A DNA stretch of 64,000 nucleotides from positions 372,001 to 436,000 of the forward strand of contig NZ_JAIUCZ020000007.1 in the NCBI RefSeq assembly GCF_020176955.2. The letters run 5' to 3'. The position numbers were made by a program, and so were the translations under genes. Positions 52,164-60,193 of the stretch are shown piece after piece (position 1 is the stretch's first letter; the number at the start of each line of letters is the position of its first letter). The DNA is from Nocardia sp. alder85J. GTDB taxonomy: Bacteria > Actinomycetota > Actinomycetes > Mycobacteriales > Mycobacteriaceae. A model generated the notes under the pieces. That model was given only the letters and a program-made list of their open reading frames with translations, did no database searches and was not told the origin of the DNA.

Positions 52164-52675
52164 TTGGCGTACTCGAGGTGCGGTATTGCCTTGGTCCACA
52201 ACCGATCTCGTACATCCGCGTAGTGCCGGACGACCGCCGGATCGGTAGTCGCGGCCCAGCCCGGCAACGCGGAGCCGTCCCGCTGGAATACGGTGTAGGC
52301 GGCCACCTCATCATCGAACAGCCACCAGTCGTCATCCCCGAGATCCACCGGTGCGTCCCGCCGGGGCAGCCACCGGATATCCTCGCCCACTCGGAGATTG
52401 GCGTCGGTCGTACCGACCGCGAACCGGGTGTAGGGACCGTGCGGCTCGGTGATCACCCGGACCCGCTGCACCACGCACCTTGCGCCGATCACCTCCCGCA
52501 TCAGTGCGTGCCAACGCGCGCTCGCCGCCGGGTCCTGCGGCTCCCCGTTCAGGAATCGCTGCACCCGGTCGGCTTCTCCGGCTACGCCGCTGTAGTCGTC
52601 GCGAACCTCCAGGTGGAACGCCCGGCGATGCGCCCGAAAGGCTTGCGCCAGATCATCAAACGTGAGGTGCAGCAT
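52160..52675 (-). CDS. DUF6879-family protein
   Basis: 171 residues from ATG 52675: LHLTFDDLAQAFRAHRRAFH, EVRDDYSGVAGEADRVQRFL, VRVITEPHGPYTRFAVGTTD and WWLFDDEVAAYTVFQRDGSA. The pattern of an early LEVRDxY and a later DDWWLFD is that of DUF6879 proteins that sit beside DUF5753 regulators. Overlaps the gene before by 20 bases and the gene after by 4. Biochemical role unknown; toxin or effector role is inferred from the pairing. Confidence 0.82.
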   Translation of the reverse strand: MLHLTFDDLAQAFRAHRRAFHLEVRDDYSGVAGEADRVQRFLNGEPQDPAASARWHALMREVIGARCVVQRVRVITEPHGPYTRFAVGTTDANLRVGEDIRWLPRRDAPVDLGDDDWWLFDDEVAAYTVFQRDGSALPGWAATTDPAVVRHYADVRDRLWTKAIPHLEYAK

Positions 52676-52982
52676 CGCGCCTCCGCTCCGTACCGATCGG
52701 CACCTCCACCGCCGTCTCGTGGTCCGGCAGCCGAATCCGTTCCAGCGCTCGGGCATCCGTCACCGGCTCGCCCGTGAGCAAGAACGTGCCGTGCCCGGTG
52801 TCGTGCAGCAGCGCGCCCAGGCACGTCCCCGGGACGAGATGCCGGATCAGCCGGTGCGGGATCTCGATGGTGTCGGGCCGGTCGGTACGCCAGCCCTGCG
52901 TGACGTACGTCCCGCGATCACTGCGGAAAAGCGTGGGCGACTGCCCGTCTGTGCTGTCCCCGCCGAGCCATTCCAGTTCCAT
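52656..52982 (-). CDS. Hypothetical protein, first gene of the DUF6879/DUF5753 operon
   Basis: 108 residues from ATG 52982 behind AGAGGAGG. ELEWLGGDSTDGQSPTLFRS, GTYVTQGWRTDRPDTIEIPH, RLIRHLVPGTCLGALLHDTG and VTDARALERIRLPDHETAVE. Compact beta-rich protein found, from memory, with DUF6879 genes in actinobacteria. It overlaps the next gene by 20 bases. Its strong ribosome binding site suggests it is the operon's first translated gene. Confidence 0.75.
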   Translation of the reverse strand: MELEWLGGDSTDGQSPTLFRSDRGTYVTQGWRTDRPDTIEIPHRLIRHLVPGTCLGALLHDTGHGTFLLTGEPVTDARALERIRLPDHETAVEVPIGTERRRDAAPHV

Positions 52983-53111
52983 CGTGCCTCCTCTGACGCC
53001 GGTGAACCCCTTCATCATCAATCCGCCGCCGGTCCACCGCACGCCCTTTCGGCGCAATATCGCGCAATTTCCTGGTTCGAGCTCGGAGCATACAAATAGC
53101 GTTCAACCAGC

Positions 53112-53144
53112 CCTACCGCCGGGTGTTGCTGCCTCGGCGGTAGG
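53112..53144. terminator. Perfect 10-bp inverted repeat next to the IS630 insertion
   Basis: CCTACCGCCG and CGGCGGTAGG are separated by 13 bases. No gene clearly ends here; it may be a terminator or operator upstream of the DUF6879 operon. The IS630 left end is 5 bases away. Confidence 0.5.
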
Positions 53145-53149
53145 TGCTA

Positions 53150-54337
53150 GTGCCTCGTCTAGAAAGGTTGTGCTGGTAACCGGGTGTCGGTTTGCTCGGG
53201 TGCTCGCCGGCGGCGAAGCTGCCGGTGGAGGTGGTGCCCGGTGGCTCGGAAGCCGGAAGTGTTTGTGCGAGCGGTGACCCCGGAGGAAGGGCGCCGGTTG
53301 CAGCGGATCACGAAGACCAGCAGGCAACCGGTCCGGATGCGGCGCGCGATCGTGGTGATGGCTTCGGCTCAGCGTCAGCCGGTCCCGGCGATCGCCCGGT
53401 TGATGCAGGTGTCGGAAGCCTATGTGCGGCAAGTGATTCACGAGTTCAACGAGCGGGGGTTCGAGGCGCTGGACCCAAAATGGAGCGGGGGCAGGCCGAA
53501 GAAGGTCGACCGGGCGACGCGTGAACGTATCGCCTGTATCGCCCGGTGCTGTCCCCGTGACCTGGGTTGGCCGTTCTCGACATGGAGCCTGTCGAAACTG
53601 CGGGAGGCATTGCAGAACAACGCTATTGCCGACATAAGCCGGGAGACCCTGCGCGCAATCCTCAAGGCCGAGGGTGTGTCGTGGCAGGCGGTCAAGACCT
53701 GGAAGGCCGGTCGCGACCCGGATTTCACCGCGAAGATGAACCGGATCCTGGACCTCTACGACCACCCGCCCGCTGACGGGCGGGTGATCTGCGTCGACGA
53801 GTTCGGCCCATTGAATCTGCAACCCCGTGCTGGTAGAGGCTGGTTTCCGCAACGAAGACCGAAGCGGTTGCGGGCGACTTATCACCGCACCCAGGGTGTC
53901 CGGCACTTGCTCGGCGCACTGGACCTGGCCACCGGAAAGATCCACTATCGGATCCGTGACCGCAAGCGGTGGACCGAGTTCCTGGCGTTGCTGAAGTCGC
54001 TGCGTGCTCGCTGGGCCGGCGAAAAGCTCTACATCGTCGCCGACAACTTCTCCCCGCACAAGCGTGCCGAGGTCCGCGACTGGGCCGCCGCCCACGACGT
54101 GGAGCTGGTGTTCCTGCCGACCTACTCGTCCTGGCTGAACTGGATCGAGTCCGAGTTCGCGGCACTGCGTTACTTCGCCCTCAACGGCACCGATCACCAC
54201 AGCCACGATGAGCAGGACTCCGCCATCGCCGCCTACATCCGCTGGCACAACCAGCACGCCAAACCCAAACGCGAGTTCGCCGCCAACTCCAAAATCCGCC
54301 AACCCGATTACCTACCGAAGGTTGCTTGACGAGGCAC
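53150..54337 (+). mobile_element. IS630-family insertion sequence, 1188 bp
   Basis: Ends carry GTGCCTCGTC as inverted repeat, bounded on each side by TA (53148-53149, 54338-54339), the target duplication of IS630/Tc1-type elements. One intact transposase gene inside. Confidence 0.88.
53241..54329 (+). CDS. IS630-family transposase
   Basis: 362 residues from GTG 53241 (GGAGGTGG upstream). An N-terminal HTH (PVPAIARLMQVSEAYVRQVI) and a second (RPKKVDRATRERIACIARCC) precede the DDE catalytic core: VICVDEFGPLNLQ (first Asp), LYIVADNFSPHKRAEVRDWA (second Asp) and LPTYSSWLNWIESEFAALRY (Glu). Complete, with no stops, so probably active. Confidence 0.92.
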   Translation: MARKPEVFVRAVTPEEGRRLQRITKTSRQPVRMRRAIVVMASAQRQPVPAIARLMQVSEAYVRQVIHEFNERGFEALDPKWSGGRPKKVDRATRERIACIARCCPRDLGWPFSTWSLSKLREALQNNAIADISRETLRAILKAEGVSWQAVKTWKAGRDPDFTAKMNRILDLYDHPPADGRVICVDEFGPLNLQPRAGRGWFPQRRPKRLRATYHRTQGVRHLLGALDLATGKIHYRIRDRKRWTEFLALLKSLRARWAGEKLYIVADNFSPHKRAEVRDWAAAHDVELVFLPTYSSWLNWIESEFAALRYFALNGTDHHSHDEQDSAIAAYIRWHNQHAKPKREFAANSKIRQPDYLPKVA

Positions 54338-54366
54338 TAGCCAGCCGGACAACACAAGGGGTGGAC

Positions 54367-54594
54367 ATGAACACACCCGCACGACGGAAAAACGAAGACT
54401 CGCAACAGTTCGCCATTGCGCCGCAGGGCGGGCCGTGCTCGTACCTCCACCACAGCGACGGCTCATGGTCATTTGTCGGTGAGGACGGGTGGCCCGTCAG
54501 CCCGGAGGAGTTCCAGGCCGAGGCGGCAAGTGCGATATCCGGCCCTGTGATCGACGTGAATCCCGAATCCGTGACCGATACCGAAGTGTGGTGA
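54367..54594 (+). CDS. Small hypothetical protein
   Basis: 75 residues from ATG 54367 with AGGGGTGG upstream: NTPARRKNEDSQQFAIAPQG, CSYLHHSDGSWSFVGEDGWP and EFQAEAASAISGPVIDVNPE. Acidic and probably soluble. The IS630 insertion lies 27 bases upstream and separates it from its earlier promoter region. No family recognised. Confidence 0.65.
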   Translation: MNTPARRKNEDSQQFAIAPQGGPCSYLHHSDGSWSFVGEDGWPVSPEEFQAEAASAISGPVIDVNPESVTDTEVW

Positions 54595-54601
54595 CAACAC
54601 G

Positions 54602-54751
54602 ATGATCACTTTCGGGTTGATCGCGGCCGTCGGCGTGCCGCTGGCCGTGCTGGTCTTGGCGATCGTGTGGCCGGAGCGCATCCCCAAGGACCGCACGGTG
54701 GAAGCCATCCGCCGCCGGATCGAGGCCGAGGACCGGCCACCCCGCCGGTAG
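54602..54751 (+). CDS. Small membrane protein, 49 residues
   Basis: ATG 54602, 7 bases after the previous stop: MITFGLIAAVGVPLAVLVLA then IVWPERIPKDRTVEAIRRRI. One transmembrane helix and a basic amphipathic tail. Likely co-transcribed with the preceding gene. Proteins of this shape are common at the ends of actinobacterial integrative elements. Confidence 0.6.
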   Translation: MITFGLIAAVGVPLAVLVLAIVWPERIPKDRTVEAIRRRIEAEDRPPRR

Positions 54752-54832
54752 CGCGCCGGGGTGGTGCCGGGGCCGCAGCCCGCACCGACCTGTCCCACCA
54801 CGCCCGCAGCGCCCTGAACTGCGCTTTCGTGG

Positions 54833-54906
54833 TGCCCCCGCTGGGACTCGAACCCAGACTTGACGGATTTTAAGTCCGCTGCCTCTGCCAATTGGGCTAC
54901 GGGGGC
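54833..54906 (-). tRNA. tRNA with UAA anticodon (tRNA-Leu by codon) and short variable loop
   Basis: Folds as a full 74-nt cloverleaf: acceptor GCCCCCG/CGGGGGC with A73, D arm, anticodon stem GCGGA/TCCGT around CTTAAAA (anticodon TAA), 5-base variable loop CAAGT, T arm CTGGG TTCGAGT CCCAG. The CCA is not encoded. The anticodon reads UUA (Leu), yet bacterial tRNA-Leu normally has a long variable arm. It is the integration target of the element to its left. Position beside ppx parallels a leucine tRNA near Rv1026 in M. tuberculosis (from memory). Confidence 0.85.
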
Positions 54907-54962
54907 GTGCCGGACAGCCTACCTAAGTCGTACGTCCGTCTCGGAATTGTCCGATAGTTTGC

Positions 54963-56426
54963 TCAATGAACCCCCTTCATCAGGCTGCTTACTCGCGGAG
55001 CGAGGAAGTAGACGACGATACCCACTGCGATCGTGATGATCCCGGTGAGGCCGAAGTACGCGATTTCGTGGTCTCGGGAGTAGTAGTGTGCCAGCACTCC
55101 CGACATCGCGGTGCCGATGCCGACGGAGAGGAAGTAGAGGGCCATCATCTGGGCCCGGTACGCGGCGGGGGCAAGTTGGGTCGTCACGGCCAGGCCGATC
55201 GGGGAGAGCAGGAGTTCCGAGATCGCGAAGGCGGCGAGGATGAGGCAGACCAGCCAGGCCGGTACCGTTTTGCCCTCGAAGGCGGTCAGCGGGACGAACA
55301 GCAGGAAGGCGGCACCCATGCCGATCACGCCGTAGGCGAAGGTGTGCGGGGTGGTGGGGGCGCGTTCGGCCAGCCGGGTCCAGAGGGCGGCGAATATCGG
55401 GGACAGGGCGATCACCCAGATGGGTTCGGCGGAGCCGATCCAGCTCGCGGGGGCGGTCCAGCCGAACAGTGTCCAGTTCATCCGCTGGTCGGAGTACACC
55501 GTCAGGACGGTGAAGATCTGCTGGAACAGGGACCAGAACAGGGCGTTGGCGAGGAACAGGGGGACGAAGGCGCGGACGCGGGTGCGTTCCAGGGGTGAGA
55601 CTTCGGGGCTGGTCAGCAGGATCGCGAAACAGGCGGCCGACACGAGGGTGAGGACGCCGGTGGTCACCGGGGAGAGAGTGTCGAGGTGGACCGCGCCCGT
55701 CGCGACGGCCAGGACGATCAGCAGGGTGAGCGCGCCGGCGGCGGCCAGGATTCGGGGGATCGACCGGTGCGCCAGCGGATTCGGGACCGTGCGGCCGTGG
55801 CCCGCGAGGTTCGCTCGCTGGACGACGTATTGGACCAGGCCGCAGGCCATGCCGACGGCCGCGGCGGCGAAGCCGTAGTGGAAACCGGCCCGGGATTGCA
55901 GCAGGCCGGTGAGCAGCGGGCCGAGGAAGGCGCCCAGGTTGATGCCGAGATAGAAGAGGGTGAAGCCGCCGGCGGTGCGGGGGTCGCCCGGTGGGTAGAG
56001 GGTGCCCAGCAGGGAGGAGGCGTTGGCCTTCACGCCGCCGCTGCCGAGGGCGATCAGGACCAGGCCGAGGCCGACGCCGGGCAGGCCGGGGATCAGGGCG
56101 AGGGCGAGGTGGCCGATCATCACCACGACACCGCCGTAGCAGACGGTGCGTTCCATGCCGAGCAGGCGGTCGGACACCCAGCCGCCCAGCACCGTGGACA
56201 GATACACCAGGCCGCCGTACGCGCCGACCACCCCGGTGGCCGTCGACTGCGACAGGCCCAGGCCGCCGTCGGTGATCGAGTAGTACAGGTAGTAGCCGAG
56301 GATCGTGAGCATGCCGTAGAACGAGAACCGTTCCCACAGCTCGACACCGAACAGATTCGTCAGCCCGATCGGATATCCGAAGAACGTCCGGGTGGGCGGG
56401 CAAGCCCTGGTCACCGCTTCTGCCAA
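54963..56426 (-). CDS. POT/PTR-family proton-dependent oligopeptide transporter
   Basis: About 487 residues. I prefer TTG 56426 with an AGGGGG upstream; TTG 56462 or GTG 56414 are alternatives. NLFGVELWERFSFYGMLTIL (ExxERFxYYG motif of proton coupling) is in helix 1. GGVKANASSLLGTLYPPGDP then FYLGINLGAFLGPLLTGLLQ cover the family signature region. FSLFQQIFTVL-type helix 7 appears as FWSLFQQIFTVLTVYSDQRM. Predicted di/tripeptide import. It lies between the tRNA and ppx; not part of the M. tuberculosis order. Confidence 0.9.
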   Translation of the reverse strand: MAEAVTRACPPTRTFFGYPIGLTNLFGVELWERFSFYGMLTILGYYLYYSITDGGLGLSQSTATGVVGAYGGLVYLSTVLGGWVSDRLLGMERTVCYGGVVVMIGHLALALIPGLPGVGLGLVLIALGSGGVKANASSLLGTLYPPGDPRTAGGFTLFYLGINLGAFLGPLLTGLLQSRAGFHYGFAAAAVGMACGLVQYVVQRANLAGHGRTVPNPLAHRSIPRILAAAGALTLLIVLAVATGAVHLDTLSPVTTGVLTLVSAACFAILLTSPEVSPLERTRVRAFVPLFLANALFWSLFQQIFTVLTVYSDQRMNWTLFGWTAPASWIGSAEPIWVIALSPIFAALWTRLAERAPTTPHTFAYGVIGMGAAFLLFVPLTAFEGKTVPAWLVCLILAAFAISELLLSPIGLAVTTQLAPAAYRAQMMALYFLSVGIGTAMSGVLAHYYSRDHEIAYFGLTGIITIAVGIVVYFLAPRVSSLMKGVH

Positions 56427-56500
56427 TGTCCACGACCCCCTAGTCAGGCAATTCGGCAGCAATCACAGAATGAACGCCGGTATCGCCGGGTGACCCGGGA

Positions 56501-57454
56501 TCAGGCGATGGACAGCGCGATTCCGTCGAGGATGTCGTGCTCGCTCACGATCAGCTCGGTGACACCCGCGCGGCGGGCCAGTTCATCGGCCAGGAGCTGC
56601 GTGATGACCGCACCGCCACCGATCACGTCGACGCGGCCGGGATGCATCGGGCCCAGTGCCGCACGCTCCTCGTGGGTCATGCCGATCAGTCGGCGGCAGA
56701 CCTCGCGCACCTGATCCAGACTCAGCCGGGTGAGATGCACACGGTCCGAATCGTATTCGGGCAAATCCAGAGCGATCGCCGCGAGCGTGGTCATCGTGCC
56801 GGCCACGCCGACCCAGGTGCGGGCGCGTTCCACCGGTACCACGCCGAATGCCTGGGCCAGTTGCTCGGCGGCGAAGAAACGGGCCGAGGCGGCCTCCTCA
56901 CCGGTGGGCGGGTCGGTGTGCAGGAAACGCTCGGTGATGCGGACGCATCCGATATCGGCGGAGTAGGCGGCCTGGACGCCGTCGGCCGCGGCCTCGCCGA
57001 GCACCACCTCGGTGGAGCCGCCGCCGAGATCGACCACCACGAACGGGCCCTCGTCGGCGGGCAGTTCGCCGACCGCGCCGGCGAACGACAGGCGTGCCTC
57101 CTCGTCGCCGGTGATGACCTCCGCCTGGGCGCCCGGCACCGCGCGGCCCAGTTCGGCGGCGGCCATGGTGAAGAAGTCCTCGCGGTTGCGCGCGTCGCGG
57201 GTGGCGGAGGTGGCGACCATGCGCACCCGGCCGACACCGGCGTCGCGCATCCGATCCACGTAGTCGTGCAGGGCGGCGCGGGTGCGTTCGATCGCTTCCG
57301 GATTCAGCTCGCCGGTGGCGTCGACCCCCTTGCCGAGCCGCACGATGCGCATCTCGCGGTGCAGATCGATGAGCCGGCCGTCGCGGCCGACATCGGCGAT
57401 CAGGAGCCTGATCGAATTCGTGCCGCAGTCGACGGCGGCCACCCGGTCACTCAT
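56501..57454 (-). CDS. ppx: Exopolyphosphatase / guanosine pentaphosphatase family
   Basis: 317 residues from ATG 57454, homologue of Rv1026. ASKHA fold: VAAVDCGTNSIRLLIADVG (phosphate 1), VVVDLGGGSTEVVLGE (phosphate 2), MVATSATRDARNREDF and VGVAGTMTTLAAIAL. GGGAVITQLLADELARRAGV and SEHDILDGIALSI close the protein. Degrades polyphosphate chains or pppGpp, linking it to the stringent response. Its ATG overlaps the DUF501 stop by 8 bases in a four-gene operon. Confidence 0.92.
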   Translation of the reverse strand: MSDRVAAVDCGTNSIRLLIADVGRDGRLIDLHREMRIVRLGKGVDATGELNPEAIERTRAALHDYVDRMRDAGVGRVRMVATSATRDARNREDFFTMAAAELGRAVPGAQAEVITGDEEARLSFAGAVGELPADEGPFVVVDLGGGSTEVVLGEAAADGVQAAYSADIGCVRITERFLHTDPPTGEEAASARFFAAEQLAQAFGVVPVERARTWVGVAGTMTTLAAIALDLPEYDSDRVHLTRLSLDQVREVCRRLIGMTHEERAALGPMHPGRVDVIGGGAVITQLLADELARRAGVTELIVSEHDILDGIALSIA

Positions 57455-58010
57455 CAGTGGAACCTTTCTCCCCCGAATCCGGGTGGTACTGCGCGTAGGA
57501 CGGCCAGTCGGCGGGAATCGCGGTGCCGCGCAGGCCGTTGTCGGCGGCCAGGGCGACCGCCTCGTCACCGAACGGATTCACCCCCGGCCCCTTGGCCAGC
57601 GCGTGTGCGATCAGGACGTGCAGGCATTTCACCCGGTCGGGCATGCCGCCACCGCTGAAATCGGTGCCCAGCACCTCGACCGCGTCCCGTTCGGCGAGGT
57701 AGCTCTCGTGCGCGCTGCGGTAGGCCGCGGCCAGCGCCGGATCCTGGTGCAGCCGTTCGGTCATCCCGCGCATCAGCCCGGCCGCCTCCTGCCGGCTCGC
57801 CTCGGCGGTGAGCCGTGGGTCGGTCAGGTAGTAGAGGGTCGGGAAGGGCGTGCCGTCGGGCAGCCGCGGCGCCGTCTTCACCACCGCGGGCTTGCCGTCC
57901 GGGGTGCGGTAGGCGATCGCGAGCACGCCCCGCGGCGGGCGGCCCAGTTGCCGCGCGACGACCTCCAGATCGGCCTCGCTGGGCTGAACCGCGCTCGTGC
58001 CGCCGGTCAC
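57447..58010 (-). CDS. DUF501 domain protein (Rv1025-like)
   Basis: 187 residues from GTG 58010, which overlaps the FtsB-like gene stop (GTGA). DLEVVARQLGRPPRGVLAIA, TPFPTLYYLTDPRLTAEASR, HESYLAERDAVEVLGTDFSG and GMPDRVKCLHVLIAHALAKG are the DUF501 blocks; CLHxxxAH and the final GVNPFGDEAV could be a metal or nucleotide site. Always found between ftsB and ppx in this group; function unknown. Confidence 0.9.
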   Translation of the reverse strand: MTGGTSAVQPSEADLEVVARQLGRPPRGVLAIAYRTPDGKPAVVKTAPRLPDGTPFPTLYYLTDPRLTAEASRQEAAGLMRGMTERLHQDPALAAAYRSAHESYLAERDAVEVLGTDFSGGGMPDRVKCLHVLIAHALAKGPGVNPFGDEAVALAADNGLRGTAIPADWPSYAQYHPDSGEKGSTDE

Positions 58011-58645
58011 CGGGGAGCTCCTTCGGAGGTGGGGGCAGGCGCAGGCGCTGCCGAAACGGGCTGCGGCGTGGACATACTGCGCCACAGCTGGGTGTACCAG
58101 GGGTCGGGTGGGCGAGGCGGGGCCGTCGGGGTGGGCACGGCCGGCTGTTCGATACCGGGCACCTGCACGACGTACGCGGTGTCGCCCGGCAGCACCAGCC
58201 GCAGCCGGTCGCGCGCCTCGGACCGGATGTATGCCGGATCCTGCTGTTGCGCACGGCGATCCCGCAGGCGGGCCACATCCTGTTCGAGTTCGCGGCGCTG
58301 CTGCGCCAATTGGGTCGCCTCGGCCCGCTGACTGAAATAGGTGCGCATCGGCACCGCGAGAGTGAGTGCCAGCGCGCAGAACACGGCTGCCAGGATCACG
58401 GCCCGGCCGGTGGACAATCCGAGGATGGTCCGGTCGCCGCCGCGGCCCTTGCCCTTGCGGGACCGGGCGCGGGCCGTGCCGGCCGCCTTGCCCGCGGCCG
58501 TGCGGCGCTGTACCGCGCGATTACCCGCCGCCGTCCGCGCCGCCGCCACCGATCCGGTCCGTTCCTGCCGTGGGCGTGGTGACCGCGACGAGCCGCGGTC
58601 ACCACGTCCGGCCGGACTGGTACCGCGTGCCCGTCGCTCTGTCAT
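58007..58645 (-). CDS. FtsB/DivIC-type septum protein
   Basis: 212 residues from ATG 58645. A basic, low-complexity cytoplasmic N-terminus of about 75 residues, a single helix (AVILAAVFCALALTLAVP), then a coiled coil (QRAEATQLAQQRRELEQDVA RLRDRRA) and ARDRLRLVLPGDTAYVV, the DivIC ending. Pro-rich periplasmic tail. Homologue of Rv1024; part of the FtsQ/B/L divisome complex. Confidence 0.88.
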   Translation of the reverse strand: MTERRARGTSPAGRGDRGSSRSPRPRQERTGSVAAARTAAGNRAVQRRTAAGKAAGTARARSRKGKGRGGDRTILGLSTGRAVILAAVFCALALTLAVPMRTYFSQRAEATQLAQQRRELEQDVARLRDRRAQQQDPAYIRSEARDRLRLVLPGDTAYVVQVPGIEQPAVPTPTAPPRPPDPWYTQLWRSMSTPQPVSAAPAPAPTSEGAPR

Positions 58646-58710
58646 CTCACCCACCGCTCCATCGTTCGAGACGCGCCGAAGTCAGCCCGACACAACAGGT
58701 TCCGACGGTA

Positions 58711-60000
58711 CTACCCCTGGAAGGTAAACCGCGGGAACGCAACGTCCCCGGCGTACCGGGCGGAATCGCCGAGCGCGTCCTCGATGCGCAGCAGCTGGTT
58801 GTACTTGGCGACCCGCTCGCTGCGCGCCGGGGCGCCGGTCTTGATCTGGCCGCTGCCCACGGCCACCGCCAGATCGGCGATGGTGGTGTCCTCGGTCTCG
58901 CCGGAGCGGTGGCTCATCATCGTCTTGTAGCCGTTGCGGTGGGCCAGTTCGACCGCGTCGAGCGTCTCGGTGAGCGTGCCGATCTGGTTCACCTTCACCA
59001 GCAGCGCGTTCGCGGCGCCCTTGGCGATACCGTCCTCCAGGCGTTCCGGGTTGGTGACGAACAGATCGTCGCCGACCAGCTGGACCTTCTCGCCGATCTG
59101 GTCGGTGAGCGACACCCAGCCGTCCCAGTCGTCCTCGGCCAGCGGATCCTCGATGGAGACCAGCGGGAAGCCGGTCAGCAGTTCGGCGTAGAACTTGGCC
59201 ATCTCGTCGGCGGTGCGGACCGAACCCTCGAACTTGTAACCCTGCCCGGCGGTGTAGAACTCGGTGGCGGCCACATCGAGCGCCAGGGCGACGTCGGTGC
59301 CGAGCCGGTAGCCGGTCTTGGCGATGGCGGAGGCGATGAGGTCCAGCGCCTCCCGGGTACCGCCGGCCAGATCGGGCGCGAAACCGCCCTCGTCACCGAG
59401 ACCGGTGGACAGGCCCTTGCTCTTCAGTTCGCTCTTCAGCGCGTGGTAGACCTCGGCACCCCAGCGCAGCGCCTCCTTGAAGGTCGGCGCGCCGATCGGG
59501 GCAATCATGAATTCCTGCACGTCGACACTGGTGTCGGCGTGCGCGCCACCGTTGAGGATGTTCATCATCGGCACCGGCAGCACATGCGCGTTCGGCCCAC
59601 CGAGATAGCGGAACAGCTCCAGGCCCGAGGATTCCGCCGCCGCGCGGGCCACGGCCAGCGAAACACCGAGCAGGGCATTGGCGCCCAGCCGGGACTTGTC
59701 GGGGGTGCCGTCGAGATCCAGCAGCACCTGGTCGACGGTGCGCTGCTCCACCGCATCGAGCCCGATCACGGCCGGGGCGATCTCGTCGAGCACGCCCTCC
59801 ACGGCCTTCTGAACACCCTTGCCGCCGTAGCGCTCACCGCCGTCACGCAGTTCCACGGCCTCGTGCTCGCCGGTGGAGGCGCCCGACGGCACCGCCGCGC
59901 GGGTCAGCGTGCCGTCGTCGAGAGCGATCTCGACCTCGACGGTGGGGTTTCCGCGCGAATCCAGGATCTCGCGCGCTCCGACCTGTTCGATGATGGCCAC
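58711..60000 (-). CDS. eno: Enolase
   Basis: Converts 2-phosphoglycerate to phosphoenolpyruvate. 429 residues from GTG 60000 (AIIEQVGAREILDSRGNPTV). VPSGASTGEHEAVELRDGG (mobile loop), DEGGFAPDL (catalytic Glu), ALALDVAATEFY and SIEDPLAEDDWDGW (metal Asp/Glu), DDLFVTNPERL, LLVKVNQIGTLTET (catalytic Lys) and MMSHRSGETEDTTIADLAVA (His) are all intact. Followed in the operon by ftsB-like, DUF501 and ppx, as Rv1023-Rv1026. Confidence 0.97.
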   Translation of the reverse strand: MAIIEQVGAREILDSRGNPTVEVEIALDDGTLTRAAVPSGASTGEHEAVELRDGGERYGGKGVQKAVEGVLDEIAPAVIGLDAVEQRTVDQVLLDLDGTPDKSRLGANALLGVSLAVARAAAESSGLELFRYLGGPNAHVLPVPMMNILNGGAHADTSVDVQEFMIAPIGAPTFKEALRWGAEVYHALKSELKSKGLSTGLGDEGGFAPDLAGGTREALDLIASAIAKTGYRLGTDVALALDVAATEFYTAGQGYKFEGSVRTADEMAKFYAELLTGFPLVSIEDPLAEDDWDGWVSLTDQIGEKVQLVGDDLFVTNPERLEDGIAKGAANALLVKVNQIGTLTETLDAVELAHRNGYKTMMSHRSGETEDTTIADLAVAVGSGQIKTGAPARSERVAKYNQLLRIEDALGDSARYAGDVAFPRFTFQG

Positions 60001-60193
60001 GAAAACGACACTCCTTCGGCTGCAGACCGCCCCGCCCACCGCCGTTCATGAGCAGGTCGCACGGGTCTCCGTGCGCGTCGAGCCTAACGCAGTCCGGACC
60101 GCCCGTACGCCTGGCACTTGGTTGTCGCACCCCGTGCCGGAAACCGCACCCCTGCCGAGGCCCGAACGGGATGTGCACGCGTCCGGTCGCGAT

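Larger units (their letters stand above)
47480..54870. mobile_element. Decayed integrative element inserted at a tRNA 3' end
   Basis: A 39-base direct repeat of the tRNA 3' half (47480-47518 and 54832-54870) bounds about 7.4 kb. Inside are an integrase C-terminal remnant, a HTH gene, small hypothetical genes, a PurO-like gene, a DUF6879/DUF5753 operon and two insertion sequences. The full tRNA is at the right end and the partial copy at the left, as expected when an element integrates into the 3' end of a tRNA gene. Without a complete integrase or transfer genes it is probably immobile. Confidence 0.75.
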
